Assembly: GCF_026651855.1 (NCBI RefSeq) | Contig: NZ_CP093280.1 | Span: forward strand, 846,001 to 910,000 | Reading direction: 5' to 3' | DNA from: Pseudomonas silvicola | GTDB taxonomy: Bacteria; Pseudomonadota; Gammaproteobacteria; Pseudomonadales; Pseudomonadaceae | Length of the DNA stretch: 64,000 nt | Part shown: positions 17,924 through 27,061 of the stretch, in pieces | Layout of the letters: each line of letters opens with the position of its first letter | Numbering within the stretch: position 1 is the stretch's first letter | Notes under the pieces: generated by a model | Databases searched by the model: none | What the model was told of the DNA's origin: nothing | What the model saw: only the letters and a program-made list of their open reading frames with translations | Translations under genes and position numbers: made by a program

Positions 17924-18574
17924 TTAGTTGGCAGCACTCTTGCCGGCTGCGCGTTCTTTGGCAATCAGTGCATCGGCCACTTTCAGCGTTTCTTCAGGGC
18001 CACCAGCGGTGCCGAGGTCAAAACGGTACTTGCCGTTGACGATCATGGTCGGTACGCCTTGCACGCCGTAGGCGGTGGCCAGTTCCTTGTACTGCTTGAC
18101 CTTGCCCTGCACGGCGAAGGAATTGTAGGTCTCGAGGAACTTGTTCTTGTCAACGCCCTGGGTGGCCACGAAGTCAGCCATGTCTTTCGGATCGGTCAGA
18201 CGCTTGCCCTGCTTCTGGATGGCATCGAACACGGCCGAGTGAACCTTGTGCTCCACGCCCATCATGTCCAGGGTGATGAACAGCTGGCCATGCAGGTCCC
18301 ACGGGCCGCCGAACATGGCAGGCACGCGCACGAAGTGCACGTCGGCTGGCAACTTCTCGATCCATGGGTTGATGGTAGGCTCAAAGGCGTAGCAGTGAGG
18401 GCAGCCATACCAGAACATTTCGACGACTTCGATCTTGCCAGGCTGGGAAACCGGTACCGGATTGTCCAGTACGACGTACTGCTTACCCGCTTCCAGCGGG
18501 GCGTCAGCGGCCTGGGCGGTGATGCCGAACAGCGTGGCAGCGACCAGAGCGGCGCCGAGGATCAGATTACGCAT
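17924..18574 (-). CDS. dsbA: Periplasmic thiol:disulfide oxidoreductase DsbA
   Basis: The 216-residue secreted protein (signal ending AQA/A at residue 22) has the DsbA active site CPHC in FWYGCPHCYAFEP and the cis-Pro region GVQGVPTMIVNG. It oxidises cysteines of exported proteins and is recycled by DsbB. The ATG at 18574 is followed by a canonical signal peptide. The gene lies beside a cytochrome c4 gene, as in P. aeruginosa (PA5489-PA5490). It is separated from it by about 150 bases and may be transcribed with it. Confidence 0.93.
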   Translation of the reverse strand: MRNLILGAALVAATLFGITAQAADAPLEAGKQYVVLDNPVPVSQPGKIEVVEMFWYGCPHCYAFEPTINPWIEKLPADVHFVRVPAMFGGPWDLHGQLFITLDMMGVEHKVHSAVFDAIQKQGKRLTDPKDMADFVATQGVDKNKFLETYNSFAVQGKVKQYKELATAYGVQGVPTMIVNGKYRFDLGTAGGPEETLKVADALIAKERAAGKSAAN

Positions 18575-18730
18575 GCTTTACTCCTGAGCAAAAGGGGATC
18601 GCCTTGCGACGACGCGCGTTGAGACACGCCGCCACAGGGTTCAGTTCGCTAGTGTAACGGCAGACTTCATGAAAAAGGGCGACCAACGCCGCCCATTTCA
18701 TTTGTTTCATTTCAAGACGCGACAAGGGGG

Positions 18731-19336
18731 TCAGTGCAAACCCTGCACATAGGAGGCGATGGCCTCGATGTCCTTGTTGCTGAGCTTGGCGGCGATGCTG
18801 CGCATGACCATGGTGTCGCCGTCGTTGGTGCGGTTGCCCTCGCGAAAGTCCGTGAGCTGCTTGGTCACGTACTGGGCATGCTGGCCGCTTAGGTGCGGAA
18901 AGCCTGCCATGGCATTGCCGGCGCCATTGGGAGAGTGGCAACCGGTGCAGGCGGGCATCCCGGCATCCAGCTTGCCACCGCGAAACAGGGCTTCGCCCCT
19001 GGCCACCACTTTATCGTCGGCGGCGCCTACACTGCCGTGCTGGCTGTTGAAGTAGGCAGCGAGATCAGCCAGGTCCTGGTCACTGAGGTTGGTCAGCAGG
19101 CCGGTCATTTCCGGCACCTGCCGTGCACCGGACTTGATGTCGTGCAATTGCTTGTTCAGGTAGCGCTCGCCCTGGCCCGCCAGTTTAGGGAAAATGGGCG
19201 CCATGCTGTTGCCGTCCGGGCCGTGGCAGGCCCCACAGACCGCTGCCTTGGCCTGCCCCGCGGCCGGGTCGCCCGCCGCCTGGGCCGCGCCTGTGATTCC
19301 TACTGTCAACAGCAGACTCACTATTATTCTTCTCAT
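18731..19336 (-). CDS. Cytochrome c4
   Basis: This 201-residue dihaem protein has a signal peptide (AQAA near residue 20) and two CxxCH haem sites, CGACH and CTGCH, in two similar halves, which is the cytochrome c4 fold. Each half has a downstream Met ligand region (IFPKLAGQGERYL; MAGFPHLSGQHAQYV). It carries electrons in the periplasm, probably to terminal oxidases. The ATG at 19336 leads straight into the signal. It lies divergently from engB. Confidence 0.9.
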   Translation of the reverse strand: MRRIIVSLLLTVGITGAAQAAGDPAAGQAKAAVCGACHGPDGNSMAPIFPKLAGQGERYLNKQLHDIKSGARQVPEMTGLLTNLSDQDLADLAAYFNSQHGSVGAADDKVVARGEALFRGGKLDAGMPACTGCHSPNGAGNAMAGFPHLSGQHAQYVTKQLTDFREGNRTNDGDTMVMRSIAAKLSNKDIEAIASYVQGLH

Positions 19337-19644
19337 CAGCTAATCCAACTACGGCTAAGGGTGATAGATCTGTGCCGCAGGCTTGGGCCGCTCATCCAGG
19401 CGGATGACGGCTTTGTAGTCTTCAGCACTGCTGTCCGTGCACAATCCACGCGGCGGCATAGCCTTGAAACCCTGAGTTATATAAGTGACGCTAGCACCAT
19501 GCAGGCATTTCGTCCTGGTGCTTGTTCCTGAGCCAGCACAAAACGCACACTGAATCTACGGCATTATATACTACCGACGTTGCCTCAACGGAAACGAACC
19601 GCATGCCAGGGCCCTTGCCCGGCGTCGCCCACACCGGAAATCAC
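19337..19644. other. Intergenic region between cytochrome c4 and engB
   Basis: No gene is evident. Two AT-rich -10-like hexamers point outwards: minus-strand TATAAC (plus 19476-19481) towards cytochrome c4 and plus-strand TATACT (19567-19572) towards engB. Neither has a good -35 partner, so they are weak promoter suggestions. Confidence 0.35.
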
Positions 19645-20277
19645 ATGCAAGTCAAAAACCCCATCCTCGGTCTGTGCCAACAGGCTACCTTCTCGCTCAG
19701 CGCCGCCAAGGTCGACCAGTGCCCCGACGATGAGGGCTTTGAAGTAGCCTTCGCCGGCCGCTCCAACGCCGGCAAGTCCAGCGCCCTGAACACCCTGACC
19801 CACGCCAGCCTGGCGCGCACTTCCAAGACTCCGGGGCGTACGCAGCTGTTGAACTTCTTCCAGCTGGACGAAGAACGCCGACTGGTGGACTTGCCCGGTT
19901 ACGGGTATGCCAAGGTACCGATTCCACTCAAGCAGCACTGGCAGCGCCACCTGGAGGCGTACCTGGGCAGCCGCGAAAGCCTCAAGGGGCTGATCCTGAT
20001 GATGGACATTCGCCACCCCATGACCGACTTCGACCAGTTGATGCTGGACTGGTCGGTGGCCAGCCACATGCCGATGCACATCCTGCTGACCAAGGCCGAC
20101 AAGCTTACCTACGGCGCGGCGAAGAACACGCTGCTCAAGGTGCAGTCGGAAATTCGCAAGGGCTGGGGCGACTCGGTGACCATCCAGCTGTTCTCGGCGC
20201 CCAAGCGCCTGGGCCTCGAGGATGCCTACGCCGTGTTGGCGCGCTGGATGGAATTGCCGGACAAGGTAGAAGCCTGA
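19645..20277 (+). CDS. engB: Ribosome-biogenesis GTPase EngB/YsxC/YihA
   Basis: This 210-residue TRAFAC GTPase is needed for late assembly of the 50S ribosomal subunit. The G motifs are visible: G1 GRSNAGKSS near residue 35, G3 DLPGYGYA and G4 TKADKL. I took ATG 19645 ([13 protein letters not shown]), which matches the 210-residue length of the family. In-frame ATGs at 19603 and earlier would add an unusual extension. A hairpin at 20286-20314 follows the stop by eight bases and probably ends transcription before the convergent ErsA gene. Confidence 0.92.
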   Translation: MQVKNPILGLCQQATFSLSAAKVDQCPDDEGFEVAFAGRSNAGKSSALNTLTHASLARTSKTPGRTQLLNFFQLDEERRLVDLPGYGYAKVPIPLKQHWQRHLEAYLGSRESLKGLILMMDIRHPMTDFDQLMLDWSVASHMPMHILLTKADKLTYGAAKNTLLKVQSEIRKGWGDSVTIQLFSAPKRLGLEDAYAVLARWMELPDKVEA

Positions 20278-20285
20278 GGCAATCC

Positions 20286-20314
20286 TGCAGGACCGAGCGA
20301 AGCTCGGTCCTGCA
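20286..20314. repeat. 13-base perfect hairpin after engB (REP-like)
   Basis: TGCAGGACCGAGC, loop GAA, GCTCGGTCCTGCA. The distal half CGGTCCTGCAAAGG recurs at 28655-28668 behind another gene, so this looks like a repeat family that also serves as terminator structure. Confidence 0.6.
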
Positions 20315-20350
20315 AAGGCACGGCGTAAGGACCGCTGCCGAATTTCGGGC

Positions 20351-20480
20351 AAAAAAAACCCCGGACTTCGTATGGGGAGGGGGAAGTTCGGGGTTCAAGT
20401 TCCGAACCGCTAGGGCGGGGTCCGGATATCTGCCAACACTTAACACAACATAGGAGCATCGAACGGCTTCACCAGCCATT
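20351..20480 (-). ncRNA. ersA: Small RNA ErsA (Spot 42-locus homolog), about 130 nt
   Basis: Between engB and polA the minus strand encodes a transcript of about 130 nt that matches ErsA in place, length and structure. It ends in a terminator hairpin (CCCCGAACTT and AAGTCCGGGG) followed by eight T. The hairpin loop is C-rich (TCCCCCTCCCC), the segment used by ErsA to pair with target mRNAs. A promoter of the AlgU/sigma-22 type lies upstream (listed separately). In P. aeruginosa ErsA is 132 nt, AlgU-dependent and represses algC and other mRNAs with Hfq. I am confident of the family from context, but the exact 5' end is inferred. Confidence 0.85.
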
Positions 20481-20486
20481 CAGGTA

Positions 20487-20515
20487 CTCTGAGTCGTGGT
20501 TGACAGGTTTAGTTC
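20487..20515 (-). promoter_or_regulatory. AlgU (sigma-22)-type promoter of ersA
   Basis: On the minus strand GAACTA (20515-20510) is followed by a 17-base spacer and TCAGAG (20492-20487). The AlgU consensus is GAACTT, 16-17 bases, TCTGA. The predicted start is near 20480. Confidence 0.6.
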
Positions 20516-20629
20516 CCGCGCCCTTGAAACTAATTCTGCTAACCAGGCGTGGCTTAGTCATCATGCTGCAGTACGCGTGCCGGTGACGCGGCGCAAGACC
20601 GCGTCACAGGCTGCGCGCATTTGCAGGTA

Positions 20630-23395
20630 TCAGTGCGCCTCGTCCCAGTTGTTGCCTACCCCCACTTCCACCAGCAGCGGCACGTCAAGTTCAGCTGCGC
20701 CGCTCATGTGCGGGCGGATCTGCTGGCTGACCTGTTCCACCAGATCCTCACGCACTTCCAGGACCAGTTCATCGTGTACCTGCAGAATGACGCGGGCATC
20801 GATGCCCGATTCGCTCAGCCAGCTGTCCACTGCCACCATGGCGCGCTTGATGATATCGGCAGCGGTACCCTGCATGGGCGCGTTGATCGCGGTGCGCTCG
20901 GCGCCTTTGCGCAAGGCCGGGTTCTTGGCGTTGATGTCGGCCAGGTACAGGCGACGACCGAACAGCGTTTCCACATAGCCCTGTTCGGCGGCCTGGGTGC
21001 GGGTGCGCTCCATGTAGGCAAGCACACCGGGGTAGCGAGCGAAGTAGCGGTCGATGTATTCCTTGGCCTGCTTGTTGTCGACACCAATCTGCTTGGCCAG
21101 GCCGAAAGCGCTCATGCCATAGATCAGGCCGAAGTTGATCGCCTTGGCGCTGCGGCGCTGGTCGATGGTGACCTGATCAAGCTCCACGCCAAATACCTCG
21201 GCAGCCGTGGCACGGTGCACGTCGAGGTTGTTCTGGAAAGCATGCAGCAGCCCTTCATCCTTGGCCAGGTGGGCCATGATGCGCAGTTCGATCTGCGAAT
21301 AGTCCGCGGCCAGCAGTTTGTAGCCCTTGGGCGCGACGAACGCCTGGCGAATGCGGCGGCCTTCAGCGGTGCGAATCGGGATGTTCTGCAGGTTCGGGTC
21401 GCTGGACGACAGGCGCCCGGTGGCTGCCACCGCCTGGTGGTAGGAGGTATGGATCCGGCCAGTGCGCGGGTTGATCTGCTCGGGCAGGCGGTCGGTGTAG
21501 GTACTTTTCAGCTTGCTCAGGGAGCGGTACTGCATCAGCACCTTGGGCAGCGGGAAGTCCTGGTCGGCCAGCTCCGCCAGCACGGCTTCGGCGGTAGAGG
21601 CCTGGCCCTTGGCAGTCTTGTTGAGTATCGGCATGCCCAGCTTGTCGTAGAGAATCACGCCAAGCTGCTTGGGCGAGCCAAGGTTGAACTCCTCGCCGGC
21701 GATTTCGTACGCCTGGCGTTCCAACTCGGCCAGCTTGTTACCCAGTTCGACGCTCTGCACGCCCAGCAAGTCCGCGTCGACCAGCGCGCCCTGGCGCTCG
21801 ATCTTGGCCAGCACCGGCACCAGCGGCATTTCGATATCGTCCACCACGCTGATCAGGCTTGGCGCGGCGGCCAGTTTGGCCTGGAACAACTGGTGCAGGC
21901 GCAGGGTGACGTCAGCGTCTTCCGCCGCGTAAGGGCCTGCCTGCTCCAGGGGAATCTGGTCGAAGGTGAGCTGCTTGGCGCCCTTGCCTGCGATCTGTTC
22001 GAAGGTAATGGTGCTGTGGCCCAGGTATTTTGCCGACAGGCTGTCCATGTCATGACGGGTGGCGGTGGAGTCCAGCACATAGGATTCGAGCATGGTATCG
22101 AACTTCACGCCGCGCACCGTGATGCCCTGGGCCGGATCGCCGCCGATGGCGCAGTTGGCCAGGATGTTGATGTCGTACTTGGCGTTCTGCCCCACCTTCA
22201 GCTTGGCCGGGTCTTCCAGCAGCGGCTTGAGGGCCAGCAACACGGTATCGCGGTCCAGTTGCGCGGGTGCGCCCATGTAGGAATGGGTCAGCGGCAAATA
22301 GGCGGCTTCGTGGGGCTCCACGGCGAACGACAGGCCCACCAATTGCGCTTTCTGCGCATCCAGGCCGGTGGTCTCGGTATCGAAGGCAAACAGCTCGGCC
22401 TTGGCCAGCTTCGCCAGCCAGTGGTCGAATCGTGCCTGGTCGAGGATGGTTTCGTAGCGGGTTTCAACCGCCGCCACCGGCGCGGCGTCGGGCACCACTT
22501 CCTGGCCGGCGCGCTTGGCGTCACGCTGGACTTCGTCGATCCAGCTCTTGAATTCCAGTTCAGTGTACAGCTCGATCAGCGCTTCGCGGTCCGGCTCGCC
22601 GCACACCAGCGCTTCGACTTCCACGTCCAATGGCACGTCGATCTTGATGGTTGCCAACTGGTAGGACAGAAAGGCCATGTCCTTGTGCTCTTCGAGCTTG
22701 GCGGGCAGGTTCTTCGCCCCACGGATAGGCAGGGCAGGGACCTTGTCGAGGTTCTCGTACAACTCCTTCAGGCCGCCGCCGATACCCACCAGCAGGCCCA
22801 CGGCGGTTTTTTCACCCACACCGGGAACACCGGGGATGTTATCGACTTTGTCGCCCATCAGCGCCAGGTAGTCGATGATGTGCTCCGGCCCCACGCCAAA
22901 CTTTTCCTTCACACCTTCGATGTCCATGACGCTGCCGGTCATGGTGTTCACCAGGGTCACGTGGCCATCGACCAGTTGGGCCATGTCCTTGTCACCGGTG
23001 GAAATGATCACCGGGCGGTCGGCCGCGGCGCTGCTGCGGGCCAAGGTGCCGATGACATCGTCGGCCTCGACGTTGTCCACGCACAGCAGCGGGTAACCCA
23101 GGGCACGCACGCTGGCGTGAAGCGGCTCTACCTGCACGCGCAGGTCGTCGGGCATGCTGGGGCGGTTGGCCTTGTAGTCAGCGAACATTTCGTCGCGGAA
23201 CGTGCCGCCCTTGGCATCGAAAACAACGGCGAACGGGCTATCCGGGTATTGGCGGCGCAGGCTTTTGAGCATGTTCAACACGCCCTTCACCGCGCCGGTC
23301 GGCATCCCCCGCGAAGTAGTCAGCGGCGGCAGCGCATGGAACGCCCGGTACAGGTAGGAAGAACCGTCCACCAGGACGAGAGGAGCTTTGCTCAT
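20630..23395 (-). CDS. polA: DNA polymerase I
   Basis: The 921-residue enzyme fills gaps and removes RNA primers. Domains in order are the 5'-3' flap nuclease (1-290, with [15 protein letters not shown] and [11 protein letters not shown]), the 3'-5' exonuclease (about 310-500, with the acidic [11 protein letters not shown] site), and the family A polymerase (about 540-921, with [11 protein letters not shown], the O-helix [14 protein letters not shown] and VHDELVLEV). All catalytic segments appear intact. ATG 23395 is used because the first in-frame codon upstream is an ATT without a ribosome site. Its gene lies beside ErsA, as in other pseudomonads. Confidence 0.96.
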   Translation of the reverse strand: MSKAPLVLVDGSSYLYRAFHALPPLTTSRGMPTGAVKGVLNMLKSLRRQYPDSPFAVVFDAKGGTFRDEMFADYKANRPSMPDDLRVQVEPLHASVRALGYPLLCVDNVEADDVIGTLARSSAAADRPVIISTGDKDMAQLVDGHVTLVNTMTGSVMDIEGVKEKFGVGPEHIIDYLALMGDKVDNIPGVPGVGEKTAVGLLVGIGGGLKELYENLDKVPALPIRGAKNLPAKLEEHKDMAFLSYQLATIKIDVPLDVEVEALVCGEPDREALIELYTELEFKSWIDEVQRDAKRAGQEVVPDAAPVAAVETRYETILDQARFDHWLAKLAKAELFAFDTETTGLDAQKAQLVGLSFAVEPHEAAYLPLTHSYMGAPAQLDRDTVLLALKPLLEDPAKLKVGQNAKYDINILANCAIGGDPAQGITVRGVKFDTMLESYVLDSTATRHDMDSLSAKYLGHSTITFEQIAGKGAKQLTFDQIPLEQAGPYAAEDADVTLRLHQLFQAKLAAAPSLISVVDDIEMPLVPVLAKIERQGALVDADLLGVQSVELGNKLAELERQAYEIAGEEFNLGSPKQLGVILYDKLGMPILNKTAKGQASTAEAVLAELADQDFPLPKVLMQYRSLSKLKSTYTDRLPEQINPRTGRIHTSYHQAVAATGRLSSSDPNLQNIPIRTAEGRRIRQAFVAPKGYKLLAADYSQIELRIMAHLAKDEGLLHAFQNNLDVHRATAAEVFGVELDQVTIDQRRSAKAINFGLIYGMSAFGLAKQIGVDNKQAKEYIDRYFARYPGVLAYMERTRTQAAEQGYVETLFGRRLYLADINAKNPALRKGAERTAINAPMQGTAADIIKRAMVAVDSWLSESGIDARVILQVHDELVLEVREDLVEQVSQQIRPHMSGAAELDVPLLVEVGVGNNWDEAH

Positions 23396-23469
23396 GAGCA
23401 GAATCAACCTTTTCGGCGGGTCCGGCGCTAGAATGTCCGGAACATTGACGACAAAGGGACAAGGTTATC

Positions 23470-23760
23470 ATGCGCACTGCAAAACGCTTGTTGCTGGCCA
23501 CCCTGCTGGCTGCCTGTCCGATGGCCGTGATGGCCGCGGACGATGCACCCACGGGTGATCCGGATGTCACCATTCGCCAGGAAGGCGACAAAACTATCCA
23601 GGAATACCGGCAGAATGGTTTCCTGTATGCGATCAAGGTCACCCCGAAACACGGCAAACCGTATTTTCTGGTTCGCGCCGACGGCACCGATGCCAATTAC
23701 ATTCGGTCCGATCAGCCGGACATGCTGATTCCGGCATGGAAGATCTTCGAATGGAAATGA
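23470..23760 (+). CDS. DUF2782 secreted protein
   Basis: This 96-residue protein has a signal peptide (to AVMA/A near residue 22) and a small conserved domain rich in charged beta strands (DVTIRQEGDKTIQEY, VTPKHGKPYFLVRADG, IPAWKIFEWK). This matches DUF2782. The ATG is preceded by AAGGTTATC. The gene is conserved between polA and thrB in pseudomonads. No function is known. Confidence 0.82.
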   Translation: MRTAKRLLLATLLAACPMAVMAADDAPTGDPDVTIRQEGDKTIQEYRQNGFLYAIKVTPKHGKPYFLVRADGTDANYIRSDQPDMLIPAWKIFEWK

Positions 23761-23780
23761 CTCAACCTTAACTTCAACCG

Positions 23781-23800
23781 GGCACCCCCGCGGGGGTGCC
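23781..23800. terminator. 20-base perfect palindrome between the DUF2782 gene and thrB
   Basis: GGCACCCCCG CGGGGGTGCC forms a ten-base stem without a loop or T tail, 20 bases after the DUF2782 stop and 17 bases before the thrB ATG. It may be an attenuating or 3'-protecting hairpin rather than a true terminator. Confidence 0.4.
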
Positions 23801-23817
23801 AGTATGGGCAACTTTTC

Positions 23818-24768
23818 ATGTCAGTGTTTACACCCCTGTCGCGGCCTGAGCTTGAAACCTTTCTCGCACCCTATGGCCTGGGCCGTCTGCGCGATTTCCA
23901 GGGAATTGCCGCCGGAACCGAGAACAGCAATTTCTTCATCAGCCTGGAACAGGGCGAGTTTGTCCTGACACTGGTAGAACGCGGTTCCATGCAGGACCTG
24001 CCCTATTTCGTCGAACTGCTGGACGTGCTGCACGAAGCCGACCTGCCCGTTCCGTACGCCCTGCGTACCACCGACGGCGTGGCCCTGCGCGAGCTGGCAG
24101 GCAAGCCGGCGCTGCTGCAACCTCGGCTGCCGGGCAAGCACATCAAGGAGCCCAACAACCAGCACTGCGTGCAGATGGGCGAGCTGATCAGCCATATTCA
24201 CCTGGCCACCCGCGACCATGTGCTGGAACGCAAGACCGACCGCGGCCTGGATTGGATGCTGGAAGAAGGCGAACGCCAGATCGACCAACTGGGCAGCGAA
24301 GCCGCTGCGCTGCTGCGCGCGGCGCTGGACGAGATCGGCGCGCACAAGGCGCAGATCCTGGCCCTGCCGCGAGCCAACCTGCACGCCGACCTGTTCCGCG
24401 ATAACGCGATGTTCGAGGGCACGCACCTGACCGGTGTGATCGACTTCTACAACGCCTGCTCGGGCCCGATGCTGTACGACCTGGCCATCAGCCTGAATGA
24501 CTGGTGCTCGGACGAAGCCGGGGCACTGGACGCGCCGCGGGCGCGGGCGATGCTGGGTGCCTATGCGGCGCTCCGGCCGTTCACGGCCGCTGAGGCAGAA
24601 TTATGGCCGGTGATGCTGCGAGTGGCGTGCGTGCGCTTCTGGCTGTCACGCCTGGTGGCAGCCCAGGCGTTCGCCGGCATGGACGTGCTGATCCACGACC
24701 CTGCCGAGTTCGAACGCCGCCTGGCGTTGCGCCAGGAGGTCAGCCTGGCGCTGCCGTTCGCGTTGTGA
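23818..24768 (+). CDS. thrB: Homoserine kinase (APH/choline-kinase type ThrB)
   Basis: The 316-residue enzyme phosphorylates L-homoserine for threonine synthesis. Unlike the GHMP-type ThrB of E. coli it belongs to the aminoglycoside-phosphotransferase-like family, shown by LHADLFRDNAMF (catalytic His-x-Asp and Asn) and the metal-site GVIDFYNACSGP. The family has GIAAGTENSNFF near the N terminus, which is present. The ATG at 23818 gives the expected length. No other threonine genes lie beside it. The ribosome site is weak, and the hairpin at 23781-23800 sits just upstream. Confidence 0.9.
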   Translation: MSVFTPLSRPELETFLAPYGLGRLRDFQGIAAGTENSNFFISLEQGEFVLTLVERGSMQDLPYFVELLDVLHEADLPVPYALRTTDGVALRELAGKPALLQPRLPGKHIKEPNNQHCVQMGELISHIHLATRDHVLERKTDRGLDWMLEEGERQIDQLGSEAAALLRAALDEIGAHKAQILALPRANLHADLFRDNAMFEGTHLTGVIDFYNACSGPMLYDLAISLNDWCSDEAGALDAPRARAMLGAYAALRPFTAAEAELWPVMLRVACVRFWLSRLVAAQAFAGMDVLIHDPAEFERRLALRQEVSLALPFAL

Positions 24769-24796
24769 CAGCGGCGCCTGGGACGCAGCCTTGGGC

Positions 24797-25720
24797 TCAG
24801 AGCTGTTCCAGGCAGCCGGCGAGGTCGTTGCCCAGCTTTTCCATCAGTTGCTCGTAGCCTTGTGACGTGGCGTCGGCGAAGCCGCCCAGGCCGTCCAGCT
24901 CGGCCAGGCGCACCGGTAGGCCGGCCGTCAGGGTTTCGGCCAGGCGCGGGCGGGCCGGTGGCTCGCTGAACACGCAAGACTTGCCGGCTTCCTGCAGCCG
25001 GGCGCGCATGGCCGCCACGTGCTGGGCACCCGGCTGCACTTCGGCGGCAACGCTGAACACCCCGGCATGCTTGATGCCAAATTCGTCTTCGAAATAATCG
25101 AAGCCCTCGTGGAACACGAAGAACGGCTTGCCGGCAATGCCCGCCAGGCGTGTTTTCAAACGTGCATCCAGCGCGTCCAGGCGGCCATCGAACGCCTGCA
25201 GGTTGCCGGCGTAACGTGGCGCGTTGGCCGGGTCAGCCTTGGTCAGGTCGGCGGCCATGCGCGCGGCGATCACCCGGGCATTGAAGGTCGACAACCACAA
25301 GTGCGAATCCAGGCTGCCAGGGCGGTGGTCATGGTCGTGCTCGTCCGGGTCGGCCTCTTCATGGGACTGGCTGTCGGCGGTGAAGTGGCGCAATTTCAGC
25401 CCGGCCAGGTCCTGGACAGCCACGGTCGGCTTGCTACGGGTCTTCACGACCTTGGGCAGGAACGCCTCCATGTCAGGGCCGATCCAGTACAGCAAATCGG
25501 CATCGCCCACGCGGCGCACGTCAGAAGGGCGCAAGGCGTAGTGGTGCGGCGAAGCGCCAGGTGGCAGCAATACCTCAGGGCTGCCAACGCCATCCTGTAC
25601 CGCTGCGGCAATCAGCTGCAGGGGCTTGATGCTGGTAAGCACGCGAACCTCGGCCTGAGCGGCTGGTATCACGACGGCGGCGAGGCAAAAAGCGACAAAA
25701 TGAGCAAATTTCCGGGACAC
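24797..25720 (-). CDS. znuA: Zinc ABC transporter, periplasmic zinc-binding protein
   Basis: This 307-residue secreted protein binds Zn2+ in the periplasm for the ZnuBC permease. It has a signal peptide ending AQA/E, the conserved SIKPLQLIAAAV and LPPGASPHHYALRPSD (His ligands), an acidic histidine loop near residue 125 (SHEEADPDEHDHDH), DSHLWLS, and FHEGFDYFEDEFG. The start is probably GTG 25720 (VSRKFAH), since longer in-frame starts run into the divergent control region. It is separated by 67 bases from zur on the other strand, with a Zur-like site between. Confidence 0.87.
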   Translation of the reverse strand: MSRKFAHFVAFCLAAVVIPAAQAEVRVLTSIKPLQLIAAAVQDGVGSPEVLLPPGASPHHYALRPSDVRRVGDADLLYWIGPDMEAFLPKVVKTRSKPTVAVQDLAGLKLRHFTADSQSHEEADPDEHDHDHRPGSLDSHLWLSTFNARVIAARMAADLTKADPANAPRYAGNLQAFDGRLDALDARLKTRLAGIAGKPFFVFHEGFDYFEDEFGIKHAGVFSVAAEVQPGAQHVAAMRARLQEAGKSCVFSEPPARPRLAETLTAGLPVRLAELDGLGGFADATSQGYEQLMEKLGNDLAGCLEQL

Positions 25721-25747
25721 AATGACCACTCGACTCGGTGAGAACAG

Positions 25748-25762
25748 GTAATATAATAACGT
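25748..25762. promoter_or_regulatory. Zur-box-like operator between znuA and zur
   Basis: GGTAATATAATAACG contains an AT-rich dyad (GTAAT and ATAAC arms) in the short divergent intergenic region. Zur boxes are AT-rich palindromes of this kind. It should control znuA and zur-znuCB together. Confidence 0.5.
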
Positions 25763-25787
25763 CTCTTGCTGATATCGTCGTCGCCCC

Positions 25788-26270
25788 ATGCCCACTACTC
25801 CGCTGGCCAACCGCCCCCACGATCATTCCCACTGCGTACACAGCGCACTGTCGGAAGCCGATGCCCTGTGCGCACGCATGGGCCTGCGCCTGACTGCCCT
25901 GCGCCGCCGCGTGCTGGAACTGGTGTGGCAAAGCCACAAGCCGCTGGGCGCCTACGATATCCTCGCCGTGCTCAGCGACCAGGACGGCCGCCGCGCCGCA
26001 CCTCCCACGGTGTATCGCGCGCTGGATTTCCTCTTGGAAAATGGCCTGGTGCACCGTATTGCCTCGCTCAACGCCTTCATCGGTTGCAACCACCCGGAGC
26101 ACGCGCACCAGGGCCAGTTCCTGATCTGCCGTGAATGCCATGTGGCCCTGGAGCTGGAGCAACCGGCCATCAGCCAGGCCATCGTACAGAGCGCCGCAGA
26201 CGTGGGCTTCAAGGTCGAAGGCCAGACAGTGGAAGTGGTCGGCCTTTGCTCGGCCTGCCAGGCCGCCTGA
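25788..26270 (+). CDS. zur: Zinc uptake regulator Zur (Fur family)
   Basis: The 160-residue repressor has an N-terminal winged helix ([27 protein letters not shown]) and a C-terminal metal and dimer domain with the structural zinc cysteine pairs CREC and CSAC and an intermediate HPEHAHQ region. It represses zinc uptake genes when zinc is sufficient. A histidine-rich N-terminal tail (DHSHCVH) is a Zur feature. The stop overlaps the znuC start (TGATG), so zur, znuC and znuB form one operon. The same order (PA5499-PA5501) is known in P. aeruginosa. Confidence 0.92.
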   Translation: MPTTPLANRPHDHSHCVHSALSEADALCARMGLRLTALRRRVLELVWQSHKPLGAYDILAVLSDQDGRRAAPPTVYRALDFLLENGLVHRIASLNAFIGCNHPEHAHQGQFLICRECHVALELEQPAISQAIVQSAADVGFKVEGQTVEVVGLCSACQAA

Positions 26271-27061
26271 TGAGCGATGCCCTGATCCGCCTGGACCAGG
26301 TGACGGTCACCTTTGCCGGCCAGAGCGTGCTGGACAACATCCAGCTGAGCGTGCGCAGCGGCGAAATCGTCACCCTGATCGGCCCCAACGGCGCCGGCAA
26401 GACCACCCTGGTGCGGTCCGTGCTGGGCTTGCTCAAGCCTGATAGCGGCCTGGTGTGGCGCAAGCCGAAACTGCGCATTGGCTACATGCCGCAAAAGCTG
26501 CATGTGGACCCGACCCTGCCGCTGTCGGTACTACGCTTCCTGCGCCTGGTGCCAGGTGTCGACCGCCCGCGGGCGATGGCGGCCCTGGCCGAAGTAGGTG
26601 CCGAGCAAGTCATCGACAGCCCGGTGCAGGCCATCTCCGGCGGCGAAATGCAGCGCGTGCTGCTGGCTCGCGCGCTATTGCGCGAACCTGAACTGCTGGT
26701 GCTGGACGAGCCGGTGCAGGGCGTCGACGTGGCCGGCCAGGCTGAGCTGTATGCCCTGATCACTCGCCTGCGCGACCGCCACGGCTGTGGCGTATTGATG
26801 GTTTCCCACGACCTGCACCTGGTGATGAGCACCACCGACCAGGTGGTGTGCCTGAACCGCCATGTGTGCTGTTCCGGCCACCCCGAGCAGGTCAGTGGCG
26901 ACCCGGCGTTCGTCGAACTGTTTGGCGACCACGCGCCGAGCCTGGCGGTATATCACCACCACCACGACCATGCCCATGGCCTGCATGGCGAAGTGGTCGC
27001 GGAAAACGCTGAACATTCCCTTACCCCCCACGTACATGGAGACGGCTGCAAGCATGGCTGA
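26270..27061 (+). CDS. znuC: Zinc ABC transporter, ATP-binding protein
   Basis: The 263-residue ATPase drives ZnuABC zinc import. It has Walker [10 protein letters not shown] near residue 38, signature SGGEMQR near 125 and Walker [13 protein letters not shown], then [10 protein letters not shown]. The last 40 residues carry a histidine-rich tail ([16 protein letters not shown] and [10 protein letters not shown]), which could bind zinc or sense its level. The start ATG shares one base with the zur stop and the end overlaps znuB by eight bases. Confidence 0.92.
   Translation: MSDALIRLDQVTVTFAGQSVLDNIQLSVRSGEIVTLIGPNGAGKTTLVRSVLGLLKPDSGLVWRKPKLRIGYMPQKLHVDPTLPLSVLRFLRLVPGVDRPRAMAALAEVGAEQVIDSPVQAISGGEMQRVLLARALLREPELLVLDEPVQGVDVAGQAELYALITRLRDRHGCGVLMVSHDLHLVMSTTDQVVCLNRHVCCSGHPEQVSGDPAFVELFGDHAPSLAVYHHHHDHAHGLHGEVVAENAEHSLTPHVHGDGCKHG

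Noticed and set aside
20621-23431. Open frame of 936 codons on the plus strand opposite polA
   Set aside because: It is a GC-rich antisense shadow. polA on the minus strand has all polymerase motifs, and the antisense product is Gln/His/Val-rich low-complexity with no known domain.
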